From NCBI GenBank assembly GCA_018064695.1, contig JAGHUU010000005.1:1-5866 (forward strand): DNA of 5,866 bases. The letters run 5' to 3'. The stretch is from Candidatus Blautia equi. GTDB lineage: Bacteria > Bacillota > Clostridia > Lachnospirales > Lachnospiraceae. Position 1 is the stretch's first letter; each line of letters starts with the position of its first letter. Under the pieces are notes generated by a model, which saw only the letters and a program-made list of their open reading frames with translations, ran no database searches and was not told the origin of the DNA. This document shows, one piece after another, positions 1 through 4,976 of the stretch. The position numbers and the translations under genes are program-made.

Positions 1-556
1 TATTTGTTACACGGTCAAGAAAATAACGGTCGTGAGTTACCATAATCATGGCGCCCTTAAAGCGTTTCAGATACTCTTCAAGCCAGGTGGCCATCTCATT
101 ATCCAGGTGGTTGGTGGGCTCGTCCAGGATCAGCACATCGGCAGGATTTACCAGAATTCTGGCAAGAGCAATACGCTTTTTCTGACCTCCGGAGAGATGA
201 TCAATTTCCTCATCATGATTATAAATGCCAAGTTTATTCAATACCATTTTGGCATCCGTATCCGGATTCCAGTCTGGCTCCAGCTTGCCGTCGGCTACGT
301 AGCCAAGCACAGTAGCACCCTTTGGAAACTCAGGATTCTGCGGCAGATATGCTACCCGCAATCCATTCTGGGTGATGACATTTCCTTCATCTGTCTCCTC
401 AAGGCCTGCGATCATTTTAAGGAGTGTGGTCTTTCCGGTTCCGTTAATGCCGATGATACCGATCTTATCATGCTCCTGCACGCCGTAAGATACATCGTCA
501 AAGATCACTTTGTCGCCAAAAATTTTACTGATATGTTCAAGATTGATAATGGTCAA
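1..556 (-). CDS. ABC-F family ATP-binding protein (C-terminal part outside window)
   Basis: The visible part is the first 185 residues of a soluble ABC ATPase; the 3' end runs off the left edge. Seen: Walker A GINGTGKTT (about 36-44), Q-loop YLPQ (70-73), signature LSGGQ (121-125), Walker B with VLILDEPTNHLD (141-152) and the H-loop in VTHDRYFLDRV (173-183). No membrane segment is present. DEPTNHLD followed by THDRYFLD is typical of the ABC-F family, whose members carry two ATPase domains and act on ribosomes rather than as transporters. Only about 48 residues separate Q-loop and signature, so this domain has no large inserted arm, which fits Uup-like housekeeping types better than EttA. Antibiotic-resistance function is neither shown nor excluded. 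The start is TTG at 556-554: the reading frame matches the family N-terminus from there, and a full AAGGAGG lies 7 nt upstream. The gene is 12 bp behind the AEC transporter gene and probably shares its transcript. Confidence 0.93.
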   Translation of the reverse strand, partial: MTIINLEHISKIFGDKVIFDDVSYGVQEHDKIGIIGINGTGKTTLLKMIAGLEETDEGNVITQNGLRVAYLPQNPEFPKGATVLGYVADGKLEPDWNPDTDAKMVLNKLGIYNHDEEIDHLSGGQKKRIALARILVNPADVLILDEPTNHLDNEMATWLEEYLKRFKGAMIMVTHDRYFLDRVTN

Positions 557-563
557 AACAGTT

Positions 564-570
564 CCTCCTT
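564..570 (-). promoter_or_regulatory. Ribosome binding site for the TTG-started ABC-F gene
   Basis: The minus strand reads AAGGAGG here, 7 nt before TTG at 556. The site overlaps the TAA stop (571-569) of the upstream AEC gene, so ribosomes finishing that gene would end directly on the Shine-Dalgarno. This supports the TTG start and suggests translational coupling of the two genes. Confidence 0.85.
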
Positions 571-1513
571 ATATAAATGCAAGGGACTTCAGAATAAAAA
601 GCCAGGTGGTGAGGGTAAATGCGCTGAACAGCGTTGTGAGCATAACGGCGTTGGATGTAAGGATGCCCTCATGCCCCATATTTTTAGCCATAATATAACT
701 GCTTACAGTAGTGGAGGATCCAAGCATAACCAGTATAGCTATCAGCTTTTCATTGCGGAATCCAAGCCCTACTGCCATAGGCAGGAAAATACTTACCAGA
801 ATCACCAGCTTAGTGACAGCAGCCGTAATAGACGGTGCAATATACTTCTTTACATTGGTAAACTCAAAGGCACCGCCCATGGATAAAAGGCCAAGCGGTG
901 TAGCAAGCACGCCTACATTATGCACGGTTTTCTGAAGGATCACCGGCATTGGCATGCCAAGCACAGACCATAGCATGCCGATCACGATTCCAAGAATAAT
1001 CGGATTCGTAATGATGCCCTTCAGAGTTTTCATGATCAGTGGTCTGGAAAGCGGCTCCCTCTCCGGTTTCATAACAGAGAGAACCACCACGGCCATCATA
1101 TTATATAAAGGTACGGACGCAAAGATCATAAGCGGTGCCATACCGGAATTGCCATATATATTCTGAATAAAAGCCATACCCAGGATAGCTGCGCTGCTTC
1201 GGTAGGAAGCCTGGATAAACTCACCCTGAATATTCTTTTCTTTCCATAAAAAAGACAGCGCTCCGATCACCAGGATGCAGAACAATGTTACAGAAAAACA
1301 GAACACCACAAATTTTGTGTCCCAGACCTGAAAGAAGTTCTCCTTTCCAAGGTCTTCAAAGAGCATGGCCGGAAGAGCCACTTTAAAAACAAATTTATTT
1401 AAACGGGTGACGAAGGCATCGTCAATAAATCCCATCTTTTTTAAAACCCAACCTGCCACCATGGTCAGGAAGATCGGCATGGTAGCATTTAAACTGAATA
1501 CCAGATTATCCAT
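569..1513 (-). CDS. AEC (auxin efflux carrier) family transporter
   Basis: A 314-residue, very hydrophobic membrane protein of normal length for bacterial AEC carriers. The N-terminus (NLVFSLNATMPIFLTMVAGW) and the middle (ITNPIILGIVIGMLW, about 168-182, and ATPLGLLSMGGAFEF, about 204-218) are family-like. About ten membrane segments can be placed near residues 4-24, 37-53, 65-90, 104-120, 124-147, 166-188, 198-216, 225-250, 256-276 and 284-308, with a charged cytoplasmic-type loop around 149-165. Characterised bacterial members carry organic anions such as malate or malonate; the substrate here cannot be inferred. The ATG start is preceded by a modest Shine-Dalgarno (CAGGGG, 1525-1520) and fits the family N-terminus. 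The gene lies directly behind the rpmF terminator and just before the ABC-F gene. Proximity to pta-ackA makes an organic-acid substrate tempting, but that is only a guess. Confidence 0.9.
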   Translation of the reverse strand: MDNLVFSLNATMPIFLTMVAGWVLKKMGFIDDAFVTRLNKFVFKVALPAMLFEDLGKENFFQVWDTKFVVFCFSVTLFCILVIGALSFLWKEKNIQGEFIQASYRSSAAILGMAFIQNIYGNSGMAPLMIFASVPLYNMMAVVVLSVMKPEREPLSRPLIMKTLKGIITNPIILGIVIGMLWSVLGMPMPVILQKTVHNVGVLATPLGLLSMGGAFEFTNVKKYIAPSITAAVTKLVILVSIFLPMAVGLGFRNEKLIAILVMLGSSTTVSSYIMAKNMGHEGILTSNAVMLTTLFSAFTLTTWLFILKSLAFI

Positions 1514-1530
1514 AAAATACCCCTGAAACG

Positions 1531-1566
1531 AAAAAACAGGTTGTCCTGCCTGCGCAAAACAACCTG
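1531..1566 (-). terminator. Intrinsic terminator after rpmF
   Basis: On the minus strand an 8-bp perfect stem (CAGGTTGT with ACAACCTG; arms 1559-1566 and 1537-1544, loop of 14 nt) is followed immediately by TTTTTT (1536-1531). It lies 17 bp beyond the rpmF stop codon. It ends only 17 bp before the AEC start codon, so it could also act as a regulated or leaky terminator controlling the downstream pair. Confidence 0.8.
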
Positions 1567-1583
1567 CATTTCATTCTTTTTGA

Positions 1584-1766
1584 TTAGTCTTCTACAGCAA
1601 CGATCTCTCTCTTGTTGTAGCTTCCGCAAGCTTTGCATACTCTGTGAGGCATTGTGAGCGCACCACATTTGCTGCATTTAACAAGATTCATAGCACCCAT
1701 TTTCCAGTTTGCTCTTCTCTTATCACGTCTTGCTTTGGATGATTTATTCTTTGGACAGATGGACAT
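1584..1766 (-). CDS. rpmF: 50S ribosomal protein L32
   Basis: A complete 60-residue L32, a structural protein of the large ribosomal subunit. The basic N-terminus (CPKNKSSKARRDKRRANW, from residue 4) is highly characteristic. Four cysteines form a zinc-ribbon: C31 and C34 in CSKC, and C44 and C47 in CKAC. This is the Cys-containing, zinc-binding form of L32 rather than the Cys-less paralogue seen in some bacteria. The ATG at 1766 is only 3 bp past the yceD stop, and its AGGAGGTG Shine-Dalgarno (1780-1773) lies in the last codons of yceD, so the two genes are tightly coupled. Transcription most likely starts at the consensus promoter before yceD and ends at the hairpin just downstream. Confidence 0.98.
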   Translation of the reverse strand: MSICPKNKSSKARRDKRRANWKMGAMNLVKCSKCGALTMPHRVCKACGSYNKREIVAVED

Positions 1767-1769
1767 ATG

Positions 1770-2300
1770 TTACACCTCCTCTTTAAATTTACGAAATATA
1801 TCACTGATTGCTGCCATACGGGGATCCTTTGGCTCATCTGCACAGGTGCAGGAACCGTCATTGAGGTTCTTCCCGCACTGGCTGCATATTCCTTTGCAGT
1901 TCTTTTTACAGAGAACTTTCAAAGGCCAGTTCATCAGTACCTCAAGATAGACCAGTTGATCCACATCCAGGTCCGTTCCATTTAGATAGGTACATTCATC
2001 CAGATCCTCTTTTCTCTCCTCATCGGTGAGCTTCATGTCAAGCTTACGCTCGATATCGAATTCGATTTCTGTTTTTACTGGTTTCAGACAGCGGTCACAT
2101 GGGATTTCCACGGTGATGCGGCCTGTTCCGGTAAGCTCCAGAACCTTGTCTCCGGTATTGGTGATTGTAAGTTCAAATGGTTCATTTTTCAGGATCTGAA
2201 AGGATCCGTCTCGAAAAGTGAAGTTTTCACTCTCCAGCTGAACCATCTCATGAAGGGCTTTTCCCTCTGAGCTAATAAGATCAAATAACTGAATCTGCAT
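1770..2300 (-). CDS. yceD: YceD/DUF177 family protein (YlbN-like)
   Basis: A 176-residue soluble protein of the YceD (DUF177) family, which sits next to rpmF in most bacteria and in plants and E. coli is linked to 23S rRNA accumulation; its exact biochemical role is not settled. Seen: the central IPCDRCLKP motif (C68, C71) and a C-terminal Cys-rich block with C131, C135, C139, C142, C151 and C153, in the usual order C-x3-C-K-G-I-C-x2-C-G-x-N-L-N, then CTC and a DPR motif. The two Cys groups could bind a metal, which is inference. Length and domain order are normal. The ATG start has AGGAGA at 2311-2306. The gene is first in a two-gene unit with rpmF and has its own perfect promoter. Confidence 0.92.
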   Translation of the reverse strand: MQIQLFDLISSEGKALHEMVQLESENFTFRDGSFQILKNEPFELTITNTGDKVLELTGTGRITVEIPCDRCLKPVKTEIEFDIERKLDMKLTDEERKEDLDECTYLNGTDLDVDQLVYLEVLMNWPLKVLCKKNCKGICSQCGKNLNDGSCTCADEPKDPRMAAISDIFRKFKEEV

Positions 2301-2326
2301 AGTATTCTCCTATCCACACTTAAATG

Positions 2327-2355
2327 ATTATACATAGGAGCTATTTGTTTGTCAA
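2327..2355 (-). promoter_or_regulatory. Consensus sigma-A promoter of yceD-rpmF
   Basis: On the minus strand TTGACA (2355-2350) and TATAAT (2332-2327) are separated by exactly 17 bp, a perfect match to the housekeeping promoter consensus. Transcription would begin near 2320, about 20 nt before the yceD ATG, leaving a leader just long enough for the ribosome binding site. Strong constitutive transcription fits a ribosomal-protein operon. Confidence 0.9.
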
Positions 2356-2371
2356 TCGGTTTTTTATTTCT

Positions 2372-2386
2372 TTTTTGTTACAAAAA
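2372..2386. repeat. Short palindrome upstream of the yceD promoter
   Basis: The plus strand has TTTTTG TTA CAAAAA, a 6-3-6 inverted repeat whose edge lies 16 bp upstream of the yceD -35 box. Its core TTGTTACAAAA recurs at 2440-2450, on the other side of the nearby terminator stem. Position and symmetry would suit a regulator site, but A/T richness makes chance a real alternative. Confidence 0.35.
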
Positions 2387-2396
2387 CGGCCAACAA

Positions 2397-2426
2397 AGCC
2401 TGTCATTCGATTGGGAATGACAGGCT
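2397..2426 (-). terminator. Probable terminator of pta-ackA
   Basis: A perfect 12-bp stem (arms 2415-2426 and 2397-2408) with a 6-nt loop is the strongest hairpin after ackA. On the minus strand it is followed by TTGTTGG and, slightly further, a TTTTT run. The U-tract is interrupted, so termination may be less than complete. The plus-strand flank has no T-run, so it is not bidirectional. Confidence 0.65.
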
Positions 2427-2451
2427 CTGAAATAAGCTATTGTTACAAAAC

Positions 2452-2468
2452 AACACATACTATGTGTT
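2452..2468. repeat. 17-bp palindrome between ackA and its terminator
   Basis: AACACATA-C-TATGTGTT is a perfect 8-1-8 inverted repeat. Its right arm can alternatively pair with ACACAT at 2474-2479, so two mutually exclusive small structures are possible in the ackA 3' untranslated region. No function can be assigned. Confidence 0.5.
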
Positions 2469-2481
2469 ACAGTACACATGG

Positions 2482-2506
2482 CACCTGATCACTCGCTGAT
2501 CAGGTG
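2482..2506 (-). other. Hairpin in the ackA 3' untranslated region
   Basis: A perfect 10-bp stem (CACCTGATCA with TGATCAGGTG) and a 5-nt loop starts 20 bp beyond the ackA stop codon. No T-run follows on the minus strand, so it is not a classical terminator. It may protect the mRNA 3' end or act together with the terminator at 2397-2426. Confidence 0.6.
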
Positions 2507-2526
2507 ACCGGAGAAAGTGATTCAGG

Positions 2527-3717
2527 TTATTTAACCAGCGCAACGGTATCGCGGCAGATAGCCAGCTCCTCGTTGGTTGGGATAACAGCAACTTTAACTT
2601 TGGAGGAATCTTTGGAGATAACGATCTCCTCGCCGCGTTTGCTGTTGCAGCCGTCGCAGATCTCGATTCCAAGGTATCCAAGGTAGCTGCATACAGTCTT
2701 ACGAACCTGTCCGTCGTTCTCACCGATACCAGCGGTAAATACGATAGCGTCAACACCGTTCATAGCTGCTACATAGCCGCCTACGAATTTAGCAATACCG
2801 TAGCAGAGAACCTCTACTGCGTTCTTAGCATCTTCGTTTCCAGCCTCAGCTGCTGCCTCAAGGTCACGCATATCGGAGGATACGCCGGAAAGTCCCTGAA
2901 GACCGGATTTCTTGTTCAGTACATTGGTGATACCTGCAAGGTCCAGGTTCTCTTTCTTAGCAACGTACTCAAGGATAGCTGGGTCGATGTTACCGGAACG
3001 GGTTCCCATAACAACACCTTCAAGTGGGGTAAGACCCATGGTGGTATCTACACATTTGCCGTTAACAACTGCGGAGATGGAGGATCCGTTTCCAAGGTGG
3101 CAAACGATTACTTTGCTGTTCTCAGGGTCAAGTCCAAGGAAATCAATAGCACGTTTGGATACGAAGCTGTGGCTGGTGCCGTGGAAGCCGTATCTTCTTA
3201 CTTTGTAGTTTTTGTAGTACTCTTTTGGAAGTCCGTACAGATATGCTTTTGCAGGCATGGTCTGATGGAAAGCGGTATCAAATACACCTACCTGTGGTTT
3301 GCCAGGCATAAGGTCTGCACAAACACGGATACCGATGAGGTTTGCAGGGTTGTGAAGTGGTGCAAGGTCGTTGCACTCTTCTACAGCTGCGATCATCTCG
3401 TCAGTTACAAGTGCGGAGGAGGTGAAGTTCTCACCACCGTGAACGATACGATGTCCGATAGCATCTACTTCATCAAGGCTCTTGATTGCGCCGGTAGCAG
3501 CGTTGGTAAGAGCATCCAGAACCATCTGGATTGCCTCTTTATGGGTAGGCATTGGAGCCTCGGTGATCTCTTTGTCACAGCCGGCTTTCTGATATACAAG
3601 TCTTCCGTCGATTCCGATTCTCTCGCAGAGACCTTTTGCCATTACTTCTTCTGTATCAGAGTTGATGAGCTGATATTTCAGAGAAGAACTTCCGCAGTTG
3701 ATTACTAATACGTTCAT
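2527..3717 (-). CDS. ackA: Acetate kinase
   Basis: A complete 396-residue acetate kinase, a cytoplasmic ASKHA-fold enzyme that turns acetyl-phosphate and ADP into acetate and ATP. Family signatures are clear: VLVINCGSSSLKYQL (3-17), GHRIVHGGE (88-96), APLHNPAN (119-126), VFDTAFHQTMP (145-155), YGFHGTSH (176-183), HLGNGSS (207-213), MGTRSGNIDP (237-246) and FTAGIGEN (327-334). Residues equivalent to the known catalytic set of the Methanosarcina enzyme are present: N7, S10, S12, R90, H122, D147, H179, R240 and E383. The ATG has AGGAG at 3731-3727. ackA is 98 bp behind pta, with no good promoter visible between them, so both probably share the pta promoter. Repeated use of a few codons (GGT, GTT, CTT and similar) suggests high expression. 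No defects are seen. Confidence 0.99.
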   Translation of the reverse strand: MNVLVINCGSSSLKYQLINSDTEEVMAKGLCERIGIDGRLVYQKAGCDKEITEAPMPTHKEAIQMVLDALTNAATGAIKSLDEVDAIGHRIVHGGENFTSSALVTDEMIAAVEECNDLAPLHNPANLIGIRVCADLMPGKPQVGVFDTAFHQTMPAKAYLYGLPKEYYKNYKVRRYGFHGTSHSFVSKRAIDFLGLDPENSKVIVCHLGNGSSISAVVNGKCVDTTMGLTPLEGVVMGTRSGNIDPAILEYVAKKENLDLAGITNVLNKKSGLQGLSGVSSDMRDLEAAAEAGNEDAKNAVEVLCYGIAKFVGGYVAAMNGVDAIVFTAGIGENDGQVRKTVCSYLGYLGIEICDGCNSKRGEEIVISKDSSKVKVAVIPTNEELAICRDTVALVK

Positions 3718-3752
3718 TTTCTTAATCTCCTGATTTTCTTTTTATATAATTT

Positions 3753-3788
3753 CGGTACCGGACAGCTTATTACGGTTATCCGGTACCG
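3753..3788 (-). other. Hairpin between pta and ackA
   Basis: Arms CGGTACCGGA (3753-3762) and TCCGGTACCG (3779-3788) form a 10-bp GC-rich stem around a 16-nt loop. Each arm contains the self-complementary octamer CGGTACCG, so the site is also a 28-bp-spaced direct repeat of a palindrome. On the minus strand the following bases are AAATTATATAAAAAG, not a U-tract. It is more likely an mRNA-stability, processing or partial-attenuation element than a terminator. Confidence 0.6.
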
Positions 3789-3815
3789 TTATGTACTGAT
3801 TAGAGTATGTATGAA

Positions 3816-4823
3816 TTATTTGTCAGCAGCCTGGCACTGTACGGAGGTGATAGCTACTACACCAACGATGTCGTCAGCGGAGCATCCACGGGACAGGTCG
3901 TTTACAGGAGCAGCGATACCCTGGGTAACTGGGCCGTAAGCTTCTGCTTTTCCAAGACGCTGTGCAAGTTTGTATCCGATGTTACCTGCATCAAGGTTAG
4001 GGAATACAAGTACGTTAGCTTTACCTGCAACCGGGCTTCCCGGAGCTTTGGATGCGCCTACGCTTGGAACGATAGCTGCATCAAGCTGGAACTCGCCGTC
4101 CAGTTTAAGATCTGGATTCTCAGCTTTTGCAATGTTGGTAGCCTCAACGACTTTATCAACGAGAGCGTGTTTAGCGGATCCCTTGGTGGAGTGGGAAAGC
4201 ATAGCAACGATTGGCTCCTCGCCAACAAGAAGTTTGAAGGACTCAGCGGAGGATGCTGCGATAGCTGCAAGCTCTTCTGGGTTAGGATCCTGTACAAGAC
4301 CGGAATCAGCAAATACGAATGCGCCGTTTGCGCCGTACTCGCAGTCTGGAACGATGATCAGGAAGAATGCAGATACAAGTTTGGTGCCTGGTTTGGTTTT
4401 CAGGATCTGCAGACATGGTCTTAAGGTGTCAGCGGTGGAGTGGCAAGCGCCGGATACCATACCGTCAGCATCGCCCATTTTAACCATCATTACACCGTAG
4501 TACAGATACTGGTTAAGGAGGATCTCCTCAGCTTTCTCAGGAGTCATACCTTTTTTGCTTCTGAGCTCAACGAATTTGTCGATGTAAGCTGCGGTTTTTG
4601 GAGAAGTTGCAGGATCAACGATCTCAGCGCCGGCGATATCAAATCCGCCCTCTGCTGCTTTTGCCTGAACTGCCTCTACGTTACCTACAAGGATAACTTT
4701 AGCAAAGCCTTCTTTTAAGATCTTGTCAGTAGCTTCCAGAGTTCTCATATCCTCGGTCTCTGGTAAAACGATTGTTTTCATGCTGCTGCGTGCTTTGTCT
4801 TTTAAAATGTCAATAAATCCCAT
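3816..4823 (-). CDS. pta: Phosphate acetyltransferase
   Basis: A complete 335-residue single-domain phosphotransacetylase, the short form without the N-terminal regulatory domains of the E. coli protein. It exchanges CoA for phosphate on acetyl-CoA to give acetyl-phosphate, the substrate of AckA. Seen: KTIVLPETEDMRTLEA (16-31), GDADGMVSGA (117-126), FADSG (171-175), LSHSTKGSA (209-217), GEFQLDAA (243-250), the KAPGSPVAGKANVLVFPNLD block (259-278), AGNIGYKLAQRLG (279-291) and LSRGCSADD (310-318). S311, R312 and D318 match the active-site region described for the Methanosarcina enzyme. The ATG start has AAAGGAG (4840-4834) and matches the family N-terminus. The gene is first in a pta-ackA unit driven by a near-consensus promoter and is divergent from tmcAL. 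Confidence 0.98.
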   Translation of the reverse strand: MGFIDILKDKARSSMKTIVLPETEDMRTLEATDKILKEGFAKVILVGNVEAVQAKAAEGGFDIAGAEIVDPATSPKTAAYIDKFVELRSKKGMTPEKAEEILLNQYLYYGVMMVKMGDADGMVSGACHSTADTLRPCLQILKTKPGTKLVSAFFLIIVPDCEYGANGAFVFADSGLVQDPNPEELAAIAASSAESFKLLVGEEPIVAMLSHSTKGSAKHALVDKVVEATNIAKAENPDLKLDGEFQLDAAIVPSVGASKAPGSPVAGKANVLVFPNLDAGNIGYKLAQRLGKAEAYGPVTQGIAAPVNDLSRGCSADDIVGVVAITSVQCQAADK

Positions 4824-4862
4824 GATAAAATAGCTCCTTTCAAATTTTCATAGCTATCAATT

Positions 4863-4891
4863 ATTATAACTCCACATTTCTTGTATTTCAA
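4863..4891 (-). promoter_or_regulatory. Sigma-A promoter of pta-ackA
   Basis: On the minus strand TTGAAA (4891-4886) and TATAAT (4868-4863) are separated by 17 bp, 11 of 12 bases matching consensus. Transcription would begin near 4856, giving a leader of about 33 nt that includes the pta ribosome binding site. The half-site cluster at 4900-4936 lies immediately upstream of the -35 box. Confidence 0.85.
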
Positions 4892-4899
4892 GTTTTATC

Positions 4900-4936
4900 A
4901 TGTTAAAATGTGACAACATCATGTTTTTGTTAACAT
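4900..4936. repeat. Clustered ATGTT/AACAT half-sites in the pta-tmcAL spacer
   Basis: Four half-sites alternate in orientation: ATGTT at 4900-4904, AACAT at 4915-4919, ATGTT at 4921-4925 and AACAT at 4932-4936. The outer pair extends to ATGTTAA and TTAACAT (7-bp arms), the inner pair is a 5-1-5 palindrome, and TGTTAACA at 4928-4935 is itself palindromic. The arrangement lies between the pta -35 box and the tmcAL start, so it could be an operator for one or both genes. TGTTAA resembles the half-site of the NADH-sensing repressor Rex in clostridia, but spacing does not match its usual TTGTTAA-N4-TTAACAA well. Confidence 0.45.
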
Positions 4937-4976
4937 ACAAATACATAATTATTCACAGCGAAACGAGGGTCTTCAT

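Noticed and set aside
1..556. Antibiotic-resistance ABC-F protein
   Set aside because: Only the first ATPase domain is visible; the linker that distinguishes resistance types is outside the window, and the context is housekeeping.
32..886. Open frame of 284 codons on the plus strand
   Set aside because: It spans the antisense of the ABC-F gene and the end of the AEC gene, has no recognisable domain or ribosome binding site, and the opposite-strand products are unmistakable.
1489..1677. Minus-strand 62-codon frame bridging rpmF and the AEC gene
   Set aside because: It overlaps rpmF in another frame and runs through the terminator; no supporting signal.
2372..2450. Possible miniature mobile element: hairpin flanked by TTGTTACAAAA direct repeats
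   Set aside because: No terminal inverted repeats bound the unit, the flanking repeats are A/T-rich and TGTTACA occurs elsewhere in the window, so chance is sufficient.
2482..2506. Hairpin after ackA as an intrinsic terminator
   Set aside because: The stem is strong, but no run of Ts follows on the minus strand; the stem at 2397-2426 is the better candidate.
3097..4424. Long plus-strand open frames of about 200 codons (3097-3708, 3807-4424) opposite ackA and pta
   Set aside because: They are antisense shadows made possible by the biased codon use of two highly expressed genes; their compositions (Cys, Ser, Phe rich) do not look protein-like.
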